DNA of 64,000 bases from Xanthobacter autotrophicus Py2 (lineage in GTDB: Bacteria; Pseudomonadota; Alphaproteobacteria; Rhizobiales; Xanthobacteraceae). Position numbers and translations under genes: made by a program. Positions 8,798 to 18,341 of the stretch are shown here, one piece after another. Location of the stretch: positions 1,516,001-1,580,000 of the forward strand of contig CP000781.1 of assembly GCA_000017645.1 (NCBI GenBank). The letters are read 5' to 3'. Below the pieces are notes generated by a model. That model had not been told where the DNA came from. It saw only the letters and a list, made by a program, of their open reading frames with translations, and did not search any database. Each line of letters starts with the position of its first letter. Positions within the stretch are counted from its first letter, which is position 1.

Positions 8798-10381
8798 ATG
8801 ACCGACACTTCCTCTGCCCCCGTCTCCGGGAAGCCCGTATCCGACCGCGACCGCGTGGTCATCTTCGACACCACCCTGCGCGACGGCGAGCAGTGCCCCG
8901 GCGCCTCCATGACCTTCGAGGAGAAGCTGGAAGTGGCCGCGCTCCTCGACGAGATGGGCGTGGACGTGATCGAGGCCGGCTTCCCCATCGCCTCCATCGG
9001 CGATTTCGAGAGCGTGGCCGAGATCGCGCGGCGCACGCAGAACGCCACCGTCGCCGGCCTGTCGCGCGCCGCGCTGAACGACATCGACCGCTGCGCCGAG
9101 GCGGTGAAGCACGCCCGCCGCGGCCGCATCCACACCTTCCTGTCCACCTCTCCGGTGCACATGAAGTACAAGCTCCAGAAGCAGCCCCACGAGGTGCTGG
9201 AGATGGTGGTGGCGTCCGTCACCCGCGCCCGCAACCATGTGGAGGACGTGGAGTGGTCGTCCGAGGACGGCACCCGCACCGAGATCGACTTCCTGTGCCG
9301 CTGCGTGGAAGCCGCCATCAAGGCCGGCGCCACCACCATCAACATCCCCGACACCGTGGGCTACACCACCCCGGCCGAGTATGAGGCCCTGTTCCGCACC
9401 GTGATCGAGCGCGTGCCGAACTCGGACAAGGCCATTTTCTCGGTGCATTGCCATGACGACCTCGGCATGGCGGTGGCGAACTCGCTGGCCGGCCTCGCCG
9501 GCGGCGCGCGGCAGATCGAGTGCACCGTCAACGGCATCGGCGAGCGCGCGGGCAATGCGGCGCTCGAAGAAGTGGTGATGGCCATCGAGACCCGCTCGGA
9601 CGTGCTGCCCTATCGCTCCGGCATCAACACCAAGATGCTCACCCGCGCCTCCAAGCTGGTATCGGCGGTGACCTCGTTCCCAGTGCAGTACAACAAGGCC
9701 ATCGTGGGCCGGAACGCCTTCGCCCATGAGAGCGGCATCCACCAGGACGGCATGCTCAAGCACACCCAGACCTATGAGATCATGACGCCGGAGAGCGTCG
9801 GCGTCTCCAAGACCTCGCTGGTCATGGGCAAGCATTCGGGCCGCGCCGCCTTCCGCGACAAGCTCAAGACCATGGGCTACGAGCTGGGCGAGAACGCCCT
9901 GAACGACGCCTTCACCCGCTTCAAGGACCTCGCCGACCGCAAGAAGGTGGTCTACGACGAGGACATCGAGGCGCTGGTGGACCAGGGCATCGCCGCCGCC
10001 TACGACCGCATCAAGCTCATCTCCCTGTCGGTCATCGCCGGCACCCGCGGGCCGCAGCGCGCCACCATGCGGCTGGAGGTGGACGGCCAGGTGAAGACCG
10101 AGGAAGCCGAGGGCAACGGCCCGGTGGACGCCACCTTCAACGCCATCAAGGCGCTGGTGCCCCACCAGGTGAAGCTCGACCTCTACCAGGTCCATGCCGT
10201 GACCGAGGGCACCGACGCCCAGGCCGAGGTCTCGGTACGGCTGGAAGAGAACGGCAAGGCCGTGACCGCCCGCGCGGCGGACCCGGACACGCTGGTCGCC
10301 TCGGCGCAGGCCTACATCACCGCGCTCAACAAGCTGCACATGAAGCGCCAGACCATGAACCCGCAGAGCGCCGTGGGCTGA
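8798..10381 (+). CDS. leuA: 2-isopropylmalate synthase
   Basis: First committed enzyme of leucine synthesis: acetyl-CoA + 2-oxoisovalerate to 2-isopropylmalate, in the cytosol. The 527-residue protein has [15 protein letters not shown] near residue 27, the metal-site region [20 protein letters not shown], and a C-terminal regulatory domain (from about residue 400) that binds leucine. The length is that of the long bacterial LeuA type. It is preceded by a leader peptide and attenuator and followed by a strong terminator, so it is probably monocistronic. Confidence 0.96.
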   Translation: MTDTSSAPVSGKPVSDRDRVVIFDTTLRDGEQCPGASMTFEEKLEVAALLDEMGVDVIEAGFPIASIGDFESVAEIARRTQNATVAGLSRAALNDIDRCAEAVKHARRGRIHTFLSTSPVHMKYKLQKQPHEVLEMVVASVTRARNHVEDVEWSSEDGTRTEIDFLCRCVEAAIKAGATTINIPDTVGYTTPAEYEALFRTVIERVPNSDKAIFSVHCHDDLGMAVANSLAGLAGGARQIECTVNGIGERAGNAALEEVVMAIETRSDVLPYRSGINTKMLTRASKLVSAVTSFPVQYNKAIVGRNAFAHESGIHQDGMLKHTQTYEIMTPESVGVSKTSLVMGKHSGRAAFRDKLKTMGYELGENALNDAFTRFKDLADRKKVVYDEDIEALVDQGIAAAYDRIKLISLSVIAGTRGPQRATMRLEVDGQVKTEEAEGNGPVDATFNAIKALVPHQVKLDLYQVHAVTEGTDAQAEVSVRLEENGKAVTARAADPDTLVASAQAYITALNKLHMKRQTMNPQSAVG

Positions 10382-10404
10382 CCCCTCGCGCCGGTCCCGA
10401 TGCG

Positions 10405-10432
10405 AAAGGCCGCCCCGTTGGGCGGCCTTTTT
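10405..10432 (+). terminator. Rho-independent terminator of leuA
   Basis: Perfect 11-base stem AAAGGCCGCCC / GGGCGGCCTTT around the loop CGTT, continuing into TTTTTC. It begins 24 bases after the leuA stop. Confidence 0.93.
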
Positions 10433-10777
10433 CTTTGGGCGGATGTCTTTGGGCGGCGGTGTGGCGCGGGCGGCTCCATCCCGCGTTGGCCGAGGGTGGC
10501 TCGGCAAAGGCGTTGCGAAATTCGCATCGCGCCCTTCGGGCGGCACTGCGTATCGCGATGCCACATTGGTTTTCCAGAATACCGGCCAACCCCAATGGAT
10601 TGGTTCAAATTGTGCGGCGCTCTCCCGGGGCAATGCGGGGGCTGTCGGTCCAGCTGGAGTGCCGCTGCGGCATCCTCAGGGGAAAGTTACCTCCATTTCG
10701 CACTTGACGGGTGCCGCTACGCGAACTTCAAAAGGGGGAAGGGCGTTCGTCAGAAACACCCTGGAGGAGGAAACCCC
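10433..10777. other. 345-base region between the leuA terminator and tctC
   Basis: No credible gene. A short direct repeat TCTTTGGGCGG occurs at 10432-10442 and 10446-10456. The last 100 bases should hold the tctC promoter. A good ribosome site GGAGGAGG lies just before its ATG. Confidence 0.5.
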
Positions 10778-11764
10778 ATGCGTATCCTGTCAGCGGCGCT
10801 GGCCTTTGCGGCCGCGCTCGGACTTTCGACCGGTACTGCCACCGTCGCCAGCGCCCAGGCCTATCCCAGCCGCCCGATCACCATGGTAGTGCCCTTCGCC
10901 GCCGGCGGACCCACCGACACGGTGGCGCGCCTGGTGGCCGAATCCATGTCGAAGTCGCTGGGCCAGCAGGTGATCGTGGAGAATGTGGGCGGCGCCGGCG
11001 GCACCCGTGGTGCCGGCCAGGTGGCGAAGGCGGCGCCGGATGGATACACGCTGTTGCTCCACCATATCGGCCACGCCACCGCCGCCAGCCTCTATCGCAA
11101 GCTGCCCTATAATCCCGCCACGGATTTCGAGGCGGTGGGCCTCGTCACCGCCGTGCCCATGACCCTCATCGCCAAGAATGGCTTGGCCCCCAAGACCATG
11201 GGCGAGGTGGTGGAATTCGTGAAGGCGAACAAGGACAAGGTCACCTACGGCAATGCCGGCGTCGGCTCGGCCTCGCACCTGTGCGGCATGCTGCTGATGT
11301 CCTCCGTCGGCGCGCAGATGACCACCGTGCCCTATCAGGGCACGGGCCCGGCCATGAACGACCTCGTGGGCGGCCAGATCGACCTCATGTGCGACCAGAC
11401 CACCAACACCACCGGCCAGATCAAGGGCGGTAAAGTGAAGGTCTATGGCGTCACCACCAAGGAGCGGGTGAAGTCCCTGCCCGACGTCCTCACCATGCAG
11501 GAAAGCGGGCTGAAGGACTTCGAAGTGGCGGTGTGGCACGGCGTCTATGTGCCCAAGGGCACGCCGAAGGACATCGTGGAGAAGCTGAACGCCGCCCTCA
11601 ACACGGCGCTGGATGATCCCAAGGTGATCGCCCGCTTCGCCGACCTCGGCACCGAGCCGGAGTCCAAGGACCGCCGCAGCCCGGCCTTCCACAAGGACTT
11701 CGTGGTGGCCGAAATCGCCAAGTGGAAGCCCATCATCCAGTCCGCCGGCGTCTACGCCGACTGA
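10778..11764 (+). CDS. tctC: Tripartite tricarboxylate transporter substrate-binding protein (TctC/Bug family)
   Basis: Periplasmic solute receptor of a TTT-type secondary transporter. The 328-residue protein has a signal peptide (MRILSAALAFAAALGL to ASAQA), then the Bug hallmark YPSRPITMVVPFAAGGPTD, the ENVGGAGG loop and AAPDGYTLLL. ATG at 10778 after GGAGGAGG. First gene of tctC-tctB-tctA. The ligand is probably a carboxylate, but Bug proteins vary widely. Confidence 0.9.
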   Translation: MRILSAALAFAAALGLSTGTATVASAQAYPSRPITMVVPFAAGGPTDTVARLVAESMSKSLGQQVIVENVGGAGGTRGAGQVAKAAPDGYTLLLHHIGHATAASLYRKLPYNPATDFEAVGLVTAVPMTLIAKNGLAPKTMGEVVEFVKANKDKVTYGNAGVGSASHLCGMLLMSSVGAQMTTVPYQGTGPAMNDLVGGQIDLMCDQTTNTTGQIKGGKVKVYGVTTKERVKSLPDVLTMQESGLKDFEVAVWHGVYVPKGTPKDIVEKLNAALNTALDDPKVIARFADLGTEPESKDRRSPAFHKDFVVAEIAKWKPIIQSAGVYAD

Positions 11765-11965
11765 TCGGTCGGTCCGCCGGACGGTGTCCGGCGCGCCGCG
11801 CCCGAGCCAGCGCCCACACTTAAGCTTAAAGACAACAGACGGCCGAACGTGCCGCCCGGGGGGAGACCTCCGGGCGGTGGCGTGCCGGCGCCCAGCTGGA
11901 AAGCGACGCCTGCGCGCGCCGTGCCCGGCCGCACCCGCACCTTCCTCACTGCAGCCGAGGGGCAC

Positions 11966-12427
11966 ATGCACATCATCCGCAATCCCAAGGATGTCCTTTC
12001 GGGCCTTCTGTTCATCGTCCTCGCGCTGCTGTTCGCCTGGCAGACGCAGGACCTGCCCATGGGCACGGCGGTGCGCATGGGGCCGGGCTATTTCCCGCTG
12101 GTGCTCGCCATCCTGCTGGGATTGCTGGGGCTGATCGTGCTCGTCAACGGCCTGCGCTTTCCCGGCGAGCGGCCGAGCGGCATCGCGTGGCGGGGGCTCG
12201 CCATCATCACCTTCGCTGTCGTCTTTTTCGGCGTTGCGGTGCGCCCGCTCGGGTTCCTGCCGGCGCTTGCGGTTTCGGTGTTCCTCTCGGCGCTGGCGAG
12301 CCGCCTGTTCCACCCCGCCACCGCCCTCGCCATCACCGCGGCGATGGTGGCGTTCGCCTGGGCGGTCTTCATCAAGGGGCTGGGCCTGCCGCTGCCGCTG
12401 CTGGGCCCGTGGCTCGGCGGCTATTGA
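11966..12427 (+). CDS. tctB: Tripartite tricarboxylate transporter small membrane subunit TctB
   Basis: Small integral-membrane subunit of the TTT transporter. The 153-residue protein has four hydrophobic spans and the family motif MGPGYFPLVLAILLGLLG near residues 38-55. I chose the ATG at 11966 (MHIIRNPKDVLSGL), preceded by GAGGGG. Upstream in-frame sequence is Pro/Arg-rich and unlike TctB. A 200-base spacer separates it from tctC, and tctA starts 11 bases after its stop. Confidence 0.88.
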   Translation: MHIIRNPKDVLSGLLFIVLALLFAWQTQDLPMGTAVRMGPGYFPLVLAILLGLLGLIVLVNGLRFPGERPSGIAWRGLAIITFAVVFFGVAVRPLGFLPALAVSVFLSALASRLFHPATALAITAAMVAFAWAVFIKGLGLPLPLLGPWLGGY

Positions 12428-12438
12428 GGGGGCCGGCC

Positions 12439-13938
12439 ATGGAACTCATCGACAACCTCGCCCTCGGCTTCTCGGTCGCCCTGTCCCTGCAGAATGTCCT
12501 CTACTGCTTCGTGGGCGTGCTGCTGGGCACCCTCATCGGCGTGCTGCCGGGGCTTGGGCCCATCGCCACCATCGCCATGCTGCTGCCCATCACCTTCGGC
12601 CTGCCGCCGGTGTCGGCGCTGATCATGCTGTCGGGCATCTATTACGGCGCGCAATATGGCGGCTCCACCACCGCCATCCTCATCAACCTGCCGGGCGAAT
12701 CCTCTTCCGTCGTGACCGCCATCGACGGCCATCAGATGGCCAAGAAGGGCCGCGCCGGGGCGGCGCTGGCTACGGCGGCGCTGGGCTCCTTCTTCGCCGG
12801 CACGGTGGCGACCTTTCTGCTGGCGGTGTTCGCCCCGCCGCTGGCGGAGCTGGCGCTCCAGTTCGGCCCGGCGGAATATTTCTCGCTGATGGTGCTGGGC
12901 CTCATCGCCTCGGTGACGCTGGCGTCTGGCTCGGTGGTGAAGGCCATCGCCATGATCGTGCTGGGCCTGCTGCTGGGCCTGTCGGGGCAGGACATCTACA
13001 CCGGCGCCCCGCGCTTCACCTTCGACCTGCCGGAACTTTCCGACGGCTTCGACTTCGTGGCGCTGGCCATGGGCATGTTCGGCATCAGCGAGATCATCCG
13101 CAACCTGGAGGACGAGCACCAGCGCTCGCTGGTGGCCGCCAAGGTGAAGAGCCTGATGCTCACCAGGGAGGAGTTCAGGCGTATCATCGGCCCGGTGCTG
13201 CGCGGCACGGCGCTGGGCTCCTTCCTCGGCATCCTGCCCGGCGGCGGGGCCATGCTCTCGTCCTTCGCGTCCTATTCCATCGAGAAGAAGATCTCGAAGA
13301 CCCCGCGCGAGTTCGGCCGCGGCGCCATCGAGGGCGTGGCGGGGCCGGAGAGCGCCAACAATGCTGGCGCGCAGACCTCCTTCATCCCCATGCTGACGCT
13401 GGGCATCCCCTCCAACCCCGTGATGGCGCTGATGATCGGGGCGCTGATCATCCAGGGCATCACGCCGGGGCCGAACGTGGTCACCGAGAAGCCGGACCTG
13501 TTCTGGGGCGTCATCGCCTCCATGTGGATCGGCAATTTCATGCTGGTGCTGCTGAACCTGCCGCTGATCGGGCTGTGGGTGCGGCTCTTGACCGTGCCCT
13601 ACCACGTGATGTTCCCGGCCATCATCGCGTTCTGCTGCATCGGCGTGTACAGCGTGAACAACAATACGTTCGATGTCTATTCCATGGCCCTGTTCGGGGT
13701 GCTGGGCTACGCGCTGGTGAAGCTCGACTGCGAGCCGGCGCCGCTGCTGCTCGGCTTCGTCATCGGCCCCATGCTGGAGGAATACCTGCGCCGCGCCATG
13801 CTGATCTCGCGGGGCGATCCCATGGTGTTCGTGACGCGCCCCATCTCCGCCATCCTGTTGGCGCTGGCGGCGGCGGCGCTGGTGGTGGTGCTGTTGCCCT
13901 CTGTGCGCAAGACCCGCGAGGAGGCCTTCAAGGAATAG
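12439..13938 (+). CDS. tctA: Tripartite tricarboxylate transporter large membrane subunit TctA
   Basis: Large polytopic permease subunit of the TTT system (499 residues, about twelve spans). Signatures include the N-terminal GTLIGVLPGLGPIATIAMLLP, IYYGAQYGGSTTAILINLPGE, and the mirrored LPGGGAMLSSF / EGVAGPESANNAG in the second half. Stop at 13938. With tctC and tctB it forms a complete transporter. Confidence 0.93.
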   Translation: MELIDNLALGFSVALSLQNVLYCFVGVLLGTLIGVLPGLGPIATIAMLLPITFGLPPVSALIMLSGIYYGAQYGGSTTAILINLPGESSSVVTAIDGHQMAKKGRAGAALATAALGSFFAGTVATFLLAVFAPPLAELALQFGPAEYFSLMVLGLIASVTLASGSVVKAIAMIVLGLLLGLSGQDIYTGAPRFTFDLPELSDGFDFVALAMGMFGISEIIRNLEDEHQRSLVAAKVKSLMLTREEFRRIIGPVLRGTALGSFLGILPGGGAMLSSFASYSIEKKISKTPREFGRGAIEGVAGPESANNAGAQTSFIPMLTLGIPSNPVMALMIGALIIQGITPGPNVVTEKPDLFWGVIASMWIGNFMLVLLNLPLIGLWVRLLTVPYHVMFPAIIAFCCIGVYSVNNNTFDVYSMALFGVLGYALVKLDCEPAPLLLGFVIGPMLEEYLRRAMLISRGDPMVFVTRPISAILLALAAAALVVVLLPSVRKTREEAFKE

Positions 13939-14073
13939 CGGCGAAGCGGGGAGGGGCGGAGTTCCGCAGCGGGGTAACGACGTCCCTGTGGAAAAACCAC
14001 ACCTCCCACTCTTGCCAGCCCCGAACGCATTTGCTACACGGACGCCTCCTTCCGAGGGGCACACCTTCGGAAC

Positions 14074-14149
<76 letters not shown>

Positions 14150-14318
14150 CTAAAATCAAAGACTTAGAGCGGTTTTGCCGTTTCAGTTTCCGGAACTGAA
14201 GCGGTTTTCGCCGTGGGTTGCGATCCCCGCCGCATGGCGCACGCCAGTCCATGGCGGGGCGCGCATCCGCCTGCGGACGGTTCATCCGCAAACTGCCGGT
14301 CTGATTCTGCCGATGTCC

Positions 14319-14360
14319 CGCGCGGGTTCCGTTCGCATCGGCTCACGGAACCCACGCGGG
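14319..14360. repeat. Inverted repeat (possible terminator-like hairpin without T run)
   Basis: CGCGGGTTCCGT (14321-14332) is complementary to ACGGAACCC-A-CGCG (14345-14358), giving a long stem over a 12-base loop. It lies between the tRNA and the 3' end of the dehydrogenase gene. No T tract follows on either strand. Confidence 0.45.
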
Positions 14361-14432
14361 TGTCGTTTCACGTATCTTCTTGATGCGAACAGCAATCCGC
14401 TTCGCCTGAAGCGCTCTCGCTGAAGGCTTGCG

Positions 14433-15467
14433 CTATCCGATGATCACTTTCAGGGCTCGGGTCTGCGCGGCCTTCTCGAAGGTCTCGTAGGCTTCGAGGA
14501 TGTCGGCGAGGGCGAAGCGATGGGTGATCAGCCTTTGCGGATCGAGCTTCTTCGACTGCACCGTCTTCAGCAGCATCGGCGTCGTCACGGTGTCCACCAG
14601 CCGCGTGGTGAGGGTGATGTTGTGAGCCCACAAGCGTTCAAGGTGGAGGTCGGCCTTGGTGCCGTGAACCCCCACATTGGCGATGGTGCCGCCGGGGGCC
14701 ACGATGTCCTGGCACAGCACGAAGGTGGCGGGAATGCCGACCGCCTCAATCGCGGTGTCCACGCCGATGCCGCCAGTCAGGGCCATGACCCGCTCGACCG
14801 CATTCTCGCGGCCGCTGTTCACCGTCTTCGTGGCGCCGAAGGTCAGGGCGACTTCCAGGCGGTTGTCGTCGAGATCGATCATGATGATCTCGGCGGGGGA
14901 GTAGAATTGCGCGGTAAGGAGCGCCGCCAGGCCCACGGGCCCAGCCCCTACGATGGCAACAGTGCTGCCGGGCTGCACCTTGCCGTTCAGCACGCCGCAC
15001 TCGAAGCCGGTGGGCAGGATATCGCTGAGCATGACGAGGGCTTCCTCGTCCATGCCGTCTGGGATGCGATGCAGGGAGGTGTCCGCAAAGGGAATGCGGA
15101 CATATTCGGCCTGCGTCCCGTGGATGGTGTGGCCGAGCATCCAGCCGGCGACGGAGCAGTGGGAATACATGCCGCGCTTGCAGTACTCACAGCGCCCGCA
15201 GGATGAGATGCAGGAGATGAGGACATGGTCCCCTTTCCTGAAGGCCGAGACCGCCTGGCCAACCTCCTCGATGACGCCGACGCCCTCGTGGCCAAGCACG
15301 GTGCCGGGCTTCACGGTGGGCACGTCGCCCTTCAGGATGTGCAGGTCGCTGCCGCATATGGTCGTCCGCAGGATCTTCACCACGGCGTCGGTAGGCTGTT
15401 CGATCCGCGGATGCGGCACTTCCTCCAGCGCCTTCTTGCCGGGGCCACGATAGACCAGACCCTTCAT
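14433..15467 (-). CDS. Zinc-dependent alcohol dehydrogenase (medium-chain family)
   Basis: NAD(P)-dependent dehydrogenase of 344 residues. Catalytic zinc ligands are Cys38 (TTICGSDLH) and His60-Glu61 (GHEG). The structural zinc site is Cys90, Cys93, Cys96 and Cys104. The dinucleotide motif is VAIVGAGPVGLAAL. Secondary alcohols are typical substrates of this subgroup, and next to a ketone carboxylase it most plausibly oxidises the secondary alcohol to the ketone. ATG at 15467. A sigma-54 promoter (TGGCAT-N5-TTGC) lies 75-89 bases upstream, divergent from the thiolase gene. Confidence 0.88.
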   Translation of the reverse strand: MKGLVYRGPGKKALEEVPHPRIEQPTDAVVKILRTTICGSDLHILKGDVPTVKPGTVLGHEGVGVIEEVGQAVSAFRKGDHVLISCISSCGRCEYCKRGMYSHCSVAGWMLGHTIHGTQAEYVRIPFADTSLHRIPDGMDEEALVMLSDILPTGFECGVLNGKVQPGSTVAIVGAGPVGLAALLTAQFYSPAEIIMIDLDDNRLEVALTFGATKTVNSGRENAVERVMALTGGIGVDTAIEAVGIPATFVLCQDIVAPGGTIANVGVHGTKADLHLERLWAHNITLTTRLVDTVTTPMLLKTVQSKKLDPQRLITHRFALADILEAYETFEKAAQTRALKVIIG

Positions 15468-15541
15468 GAGGGATCTCCCTTTCCAGTGTCGTTGAATTGG
15501 CGGCACGCGGGACAACGGCCGCTTTCCGCGCCGCCTCCTCG

Positions 15542-15556
15542 GCAAAACAGATGCCA
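15542..15556 (-). promoter_or_regulatory. Sigma-54 promoter of the alcohol dehydrogenase gene
   Basis: Minus strand reads TGGCAT-N5-TTGC: -24 element at 15556-15551, -12 element at 15545-15542, with exact sigma-54 spacing. The predicted start (about 15530) leaves a leader of about 60 bases before the ATG at 15467. Three other genes of the island carry the same type of element. Confidence 0.7.
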
Positions 15557-15700
15557 TGGCTGAAGGCCGCGCATTCGCATGCTTCTCCCGTGCGGTGGGA
15601 CTGCCGTGCTGTCCGCAATTGCTACTCCCGCGGACGGATTTCGGTCGCCCGGAGTGCTCCCTTGGGGGCGGCCACGCTTCTCCCAGCGAGGGCCACGCGG

Positions 15701-15715
15701 TGGCACGCACGGTGC
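15701..15715 (+). promoter_or_regulatory. Probable sigma-54 promoter of the thiolase gene
   Basis: TGGCAC (15701-15706), N5, GTGC (15712-15715). The -24 element is perfect and the invariant GC of the -12 element is kept, with one mismatch (GTGC for TTGC). The predicted start near 15727 lies about 33 bases before the ATG at 15760. Confidence 0.6.
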
Positions 15716-15759
15716 AGGAGCGCCGGCGCAACGACGACGCGACAGCGGCAGGACGCATC

Positions 15760-16938
15760 ATGAAGCTTGGCAACGCAGTATCCATCGTCGGCTGGGGCCA
15801 TTCGCCCTTCGGCCGGCTGGCCCACATGGACATGGAGGCGCTCATCGCAGCGGTCTGCCACGAAGCGCTGGTTCATTCCGGCTTCCCGGCCGAGCGCATG
15901 GACGGCGTCTGGCTCGGCAATCTCAACGGCGGCTTCGTGCCGGAGATCTTCTGCTCGTCCCTGCCCATGAATGGCGAGCCGGGCCTGCGCTGGAAGCCGG
16001 CGACGCGGGTCGAGAACGCCTGTGCCTCCGGGGCCGGGGCCATCTTCGCCGCCTGTGACGCCATCCAGTCCGGCCGCGCGCGCCTCGCCCTCGTGGTGGG
16101 TGCGGAGAAAATGACCGCGGTCTCCGGCGAGGAGGTGACGCGCATCCTCGGCTCGGCCTCCTACGTCAAGGAGGAGGCGAACTGCGGCAAGACCTTCCCG
16201 TCCATCTTCGGGGAGATCGCCGGCGCCTATTTCGAGCGTTATGGCGACCATGCGCAGGCGCTGGCGAAGATCGCGGTGAAAAACCACGCCAACGGTGTGT
16301 CCAACCCCTTCGCGCAGATGCGCAAGGCGCTCGATTTCGAATTCTGCAATACCGTCTCGGAGAAGAACCCGGTCATTGCCGGGCCGCTGCGCAAGACCGA
16401 CTGCTCGCTGGTTTCGGACGGCGCGGCGGCCGTGGTGCTCGCATCCGACGATCTCATCGGCGAGGCACAGCGCGCCGTGCGCATTCGTGCCCGGGCGCAG
16501 GTGAACGACCTTTTGCCCATGTCGCGCCGCGATCCGGTGCGCTTCGAGGGGCCGCGACGCGCCTTCGCCGCGGCCTTCGCCGAGGCCGGCATAACGGTCG
16601 GCGATCTCTCATTTGCCGAGGTCCACGACTGCTTCACCATCGCGGAGCTTTTGGCCTACGAGGCCATGGGGCTCGCTCCGGAAGGGCAGGGGGCGCGGGT
16701 GCTGGAGGATGGAACGGTAGCCCGTGGCGGCCGTCTCCCGGTGAACGTCTCTGGCGGCCTCAAGGCGAAGGGCCACCCCATCGGCGCCACCGGCGTGTCC
16801 ATGCACGTCCTGTCCGCCATGCAGCTCACCGGCACCGCCGGCGACATGCAGGTTCCCGGTGCCAGCCTTGGCGGGGTGTTCAACATGGGTGGCTCAGCGG
16901 TGGCGAACTATGTGAGCGTGCTTGAGCCGGTGAAGTGA
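15760..16938 (+). CDS. Thiolase family acetyl-CoA acyltransferase
   Basis: Thiolase-superfamily enzyme of 392 residues, of the SCP-x/catabolic kind. Nucleophile Cys88 lies in VENACASGAGA, HDCFT supplies the second conserved His-Cys region, and GHPIGATG the catalytic His. A C-terminal Gly-rich loop (ASLGGVFNMGG) follows. In this island it would cleave the 3-oxoacyl-CoA formed after ketone carboxylation and CoA activation (acetoacetyl-CoA or an aroylacetyl-CoA). The ATG at 15760 follows GCAGGA. A sigma-54 promoter lies just upstream. Confidence 0.87.
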   Translation: MKLGNAVSIVGWGHSPFGRLAHMDMEALIAAVCHEALVHSGFPAERMDGVWLGNLNGGFVPEIFCSSLPMNGEPGLRWKPATRVENACASGAGAIFAACDAIQSGRARLALVVGAEKMTAVSGEEVTRILGSASYVKEEANCGKTFPSIFGEIAGAYFERYGDHAQALAKIAVKNHANGVSNPFAQMRKALDFEFCNTVSEKNPVIAGPLRKTDCSLVSDGAAAVVLASDDLIGEAQRAVRIRARAQVNDLLPMSRRDPVRFEGPRRAFAAAFAEAGITVGDLSFAEVHDCFTIAELLAYEAMGLAPEGQGARVLEDGTVARGGRLPVNVSGGLKAKGHPIGATGVSMHVLSAMQLTGTAGDMQVPGASLGGVFNMGGSAVANYVSVLEPVK

Positions 16939-16971
16939 GGCGAGGCCGCGCGGCGGTGTCGCCGCGCGGCT

Positions 16972-18195
16972 TCACGAGGCGGCAGCGGCGGGCCGGCCCT
17001 TGCCCAGCCTCACGGAATTGATGTGCCAGGCGTCGGTCTCGAAGCTGCTGCGGCCCTGCACCGGCATGCGGGCACTGAGCCAGCAGCGCGTCGGCAGCAG
17101 GGGAGCGGTTGCGGCCGCCCGCAGGGCGACAGCGTCACCGGGCAGGTCGGCGAGGCGGCGGCGGATGTCGTCGATGGCTGCCTCCGGCAGGTTACGGACG
17201 ATGAACACGAGTCGTCCCCGCATGTCGAAGCGCGTGCCCTCCTTCGGCCAGCGCGGCAGGCGCACCGGGGGATAGGCGACCTGTTCCACGCACTGCACCA
17301 CCACCGGTGCGCCGAGGCCGGCCACGTTCATCAGCCCCTTTACCCGCAGCAGGTGCGATCCGTATTTGGCGAGAATCTCTCCCATGGCCACCGCGAAGCC
17401 GCGCCAGGGCACCTGATGGTTGAAGAAGCAGGTGAAGCTCACCGGCAGCGCCTGTGCCCCGTGGGCGGAGGGCGGGGCCTCGCCGGCGCGGGCGGCGGCT
17501 TCCGTCTCGGCCACAAAGCGCTCCACCTCCGCCGGCAGGCTGCCCGGCGCATAAAGTCCGGCGCCCAGGATGCGCCGGGGCTCGATCTCGCCATGGGTCA
17601 CGACAAGGCGCGGAGCCGACGGATTGAGCACGTCGAGCCGGGCATCGAGCTGCTCGCGGGCGCTACGATCGGCAAGGTCCGCCTTGGTGAGGAGGATGCG
17701 GTCGGCCATGCCCACCTGGCGGCGCGCCTCCTCGTTCCGGTCCAGTTGCTCGGCGCCAAGGCCGGTGTCCACCAGCGTGACGACGCCGTCGCAGCGGAAG
17801 CGGGCGGCGACGTAGCGCTGCTCCATCAGGGTCCAGACCACCGGTATGGGATCGGCAAGGCCGGTGGTCTCGATCACCACGCGGCGCACCTGCGGGATCT
17901 GCCGCCGCGCGAGCTTGTCATGGAGCGTTTCGAGAGCCGCCACGAGATCGCCGCGTACGGTGCAGCACACGCATCCGGACTCGAGCAGCACCATGGTCTC
18001 GCCGACCTGCTCCACCAGCTGGTGGTCGATACCCACGGCGCCGAATTCGTTGATGAGCAGCGCGGTGCCGGCCATGTCCGGATGGGTGACGAGGCGGTTG
18101 AGCAGCGTGGTCTTGCCGGCGCCGAGGAAGCCGGTGAGCACGGTGACGGGGATGCGCGGGTCGATGGGCGGATCGGTAGGATCGTGTTCGGTCAT
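16972..18195 (-). CDS. CobW/P47K family metal-chaperone GTPase
   Basis: G3E-family GTPase of 407 residues. P-loop GFLGAGKTT at residues 22-30, the metal-binding GCVCC motif with Cys75, Cys77 and Cys78, Walker B region ETTGLADP, base-recognition TKAD, and a CobW C-terminal domain. Such proteins deliver Zn, Co or other metals to client enzymes. It is flanked by the ketone pathway genes and preceded by a perfect sigma-54 promoter 51-65 bases upstream, so its client is most likely the metal-containing ketone carboxylase or the zinc dehydrogenase. Start ATG at 18195. Upstream in-frame sequence is not CobW-like. Confidence 0.88.
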   Translation of the reverse strand: MTEHDPTDPPIDPRIPVTVLTGFLGAGKTTLLNRLVTHPDMAGTALLINEFGAVGIDHQLVEQVGETMVLLESGCVCCTVRGDLVAALETLHDKLARRQIPQVRRVVIETTGLADPIPVVWTLMEQRYVAARFRCDGVVTLVDTGLGAEQLDRNEEARRQVGMADRILLTKADLADRSAREQLDARLDVLNPSAPRLVVTHGEIEPRRILGAGLYAPGSLPAEVERFVAETEAAARAGEAPPSAHGAQALPVSFTCFFNHQVPWRGFAVAMGEILAKYGSHLLRVKGLMNVAGLGAPVVVQCVEQVAYPPVRLPRWPKEGTRFDMRGRLVFIVRNLPEAAIDDIRRRLADLPGDAVALRAAATAPLLPTRCWLSARMPVQGRSSFETDAWHINSVRLGKGRPAAAAS

Positions 18196-18245
18196 GGGCG
18201 GTCTCGCAGCGGGCGCCGGCAGCGCTGGGATGTCGCGGGAGCGCA

Positions 18246-18260
18246 GCAACGCCCGTGCCA
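18246..18260 (-). promoter_or_regulatory. Sigma-54 promoter of the CobW-like gene
   Basis: Minus strand reads TGGCACGGGCGTTGC followed by T, a full match to the sigma-54 consensus TGGCAC-N5-TTGCW. The predicted start is about 40 bases before the ATG at 18195. Confidence 0.8.
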
Positions 18261-18303
18261 CCGGGGCAAAGCCTGCCCGTGGTGTCCCAAGCGGGTCGAA
18301 GGC

Positions 18304-18341
18304 GTTCGATTTCCGGCCGCCGTCGCATTCGAAAATCGAAC
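18304..18341. promoter_or_regulatory. Candidate enhancer (activator-binding) site, CobW/regulator intergenic region
   Basis: GTTCGATTT (18304-18312) is the exact inverse of AAATCGAAC (18333-18341). The right arm contains GCATTCGAAAATCGAA, including a small palindrome TTCGAAAATCGAA. GCATTCG occurs once in each of the three control regions of the island, and GATTTTCGAA (here on the minus strand) recurs at 20880-20889. It sits 44-81 bases upstream of the CobW sigma-54 promoter, a usual enhancer distance. Binding is inferred. Confidence 0.45.

Noticed and set aside
8477..10633. A 718-codon open frame on the minus strand across leuA
   Set aside because: It is a G+C-driven shadow of leuA, with His/Gly/Arg/Ala-rich sequence, no domain and no ribosome site. 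Similar long antisense frames oppose most genes here.
10790..12313. 507-codon minus-strand frame opposite tctC/tctB
   Set aside because: Compositional shadow rich in Arg/His/Glu/Gly, lying over two well-recognised transporter genes.
14171..14215. Palindromic TTCAGTTTCCGGAACTGAA-like sequence after the tRNA
   Set aside because: A single imperfect dyad without relation to a promoter or T run. No function can be argued.
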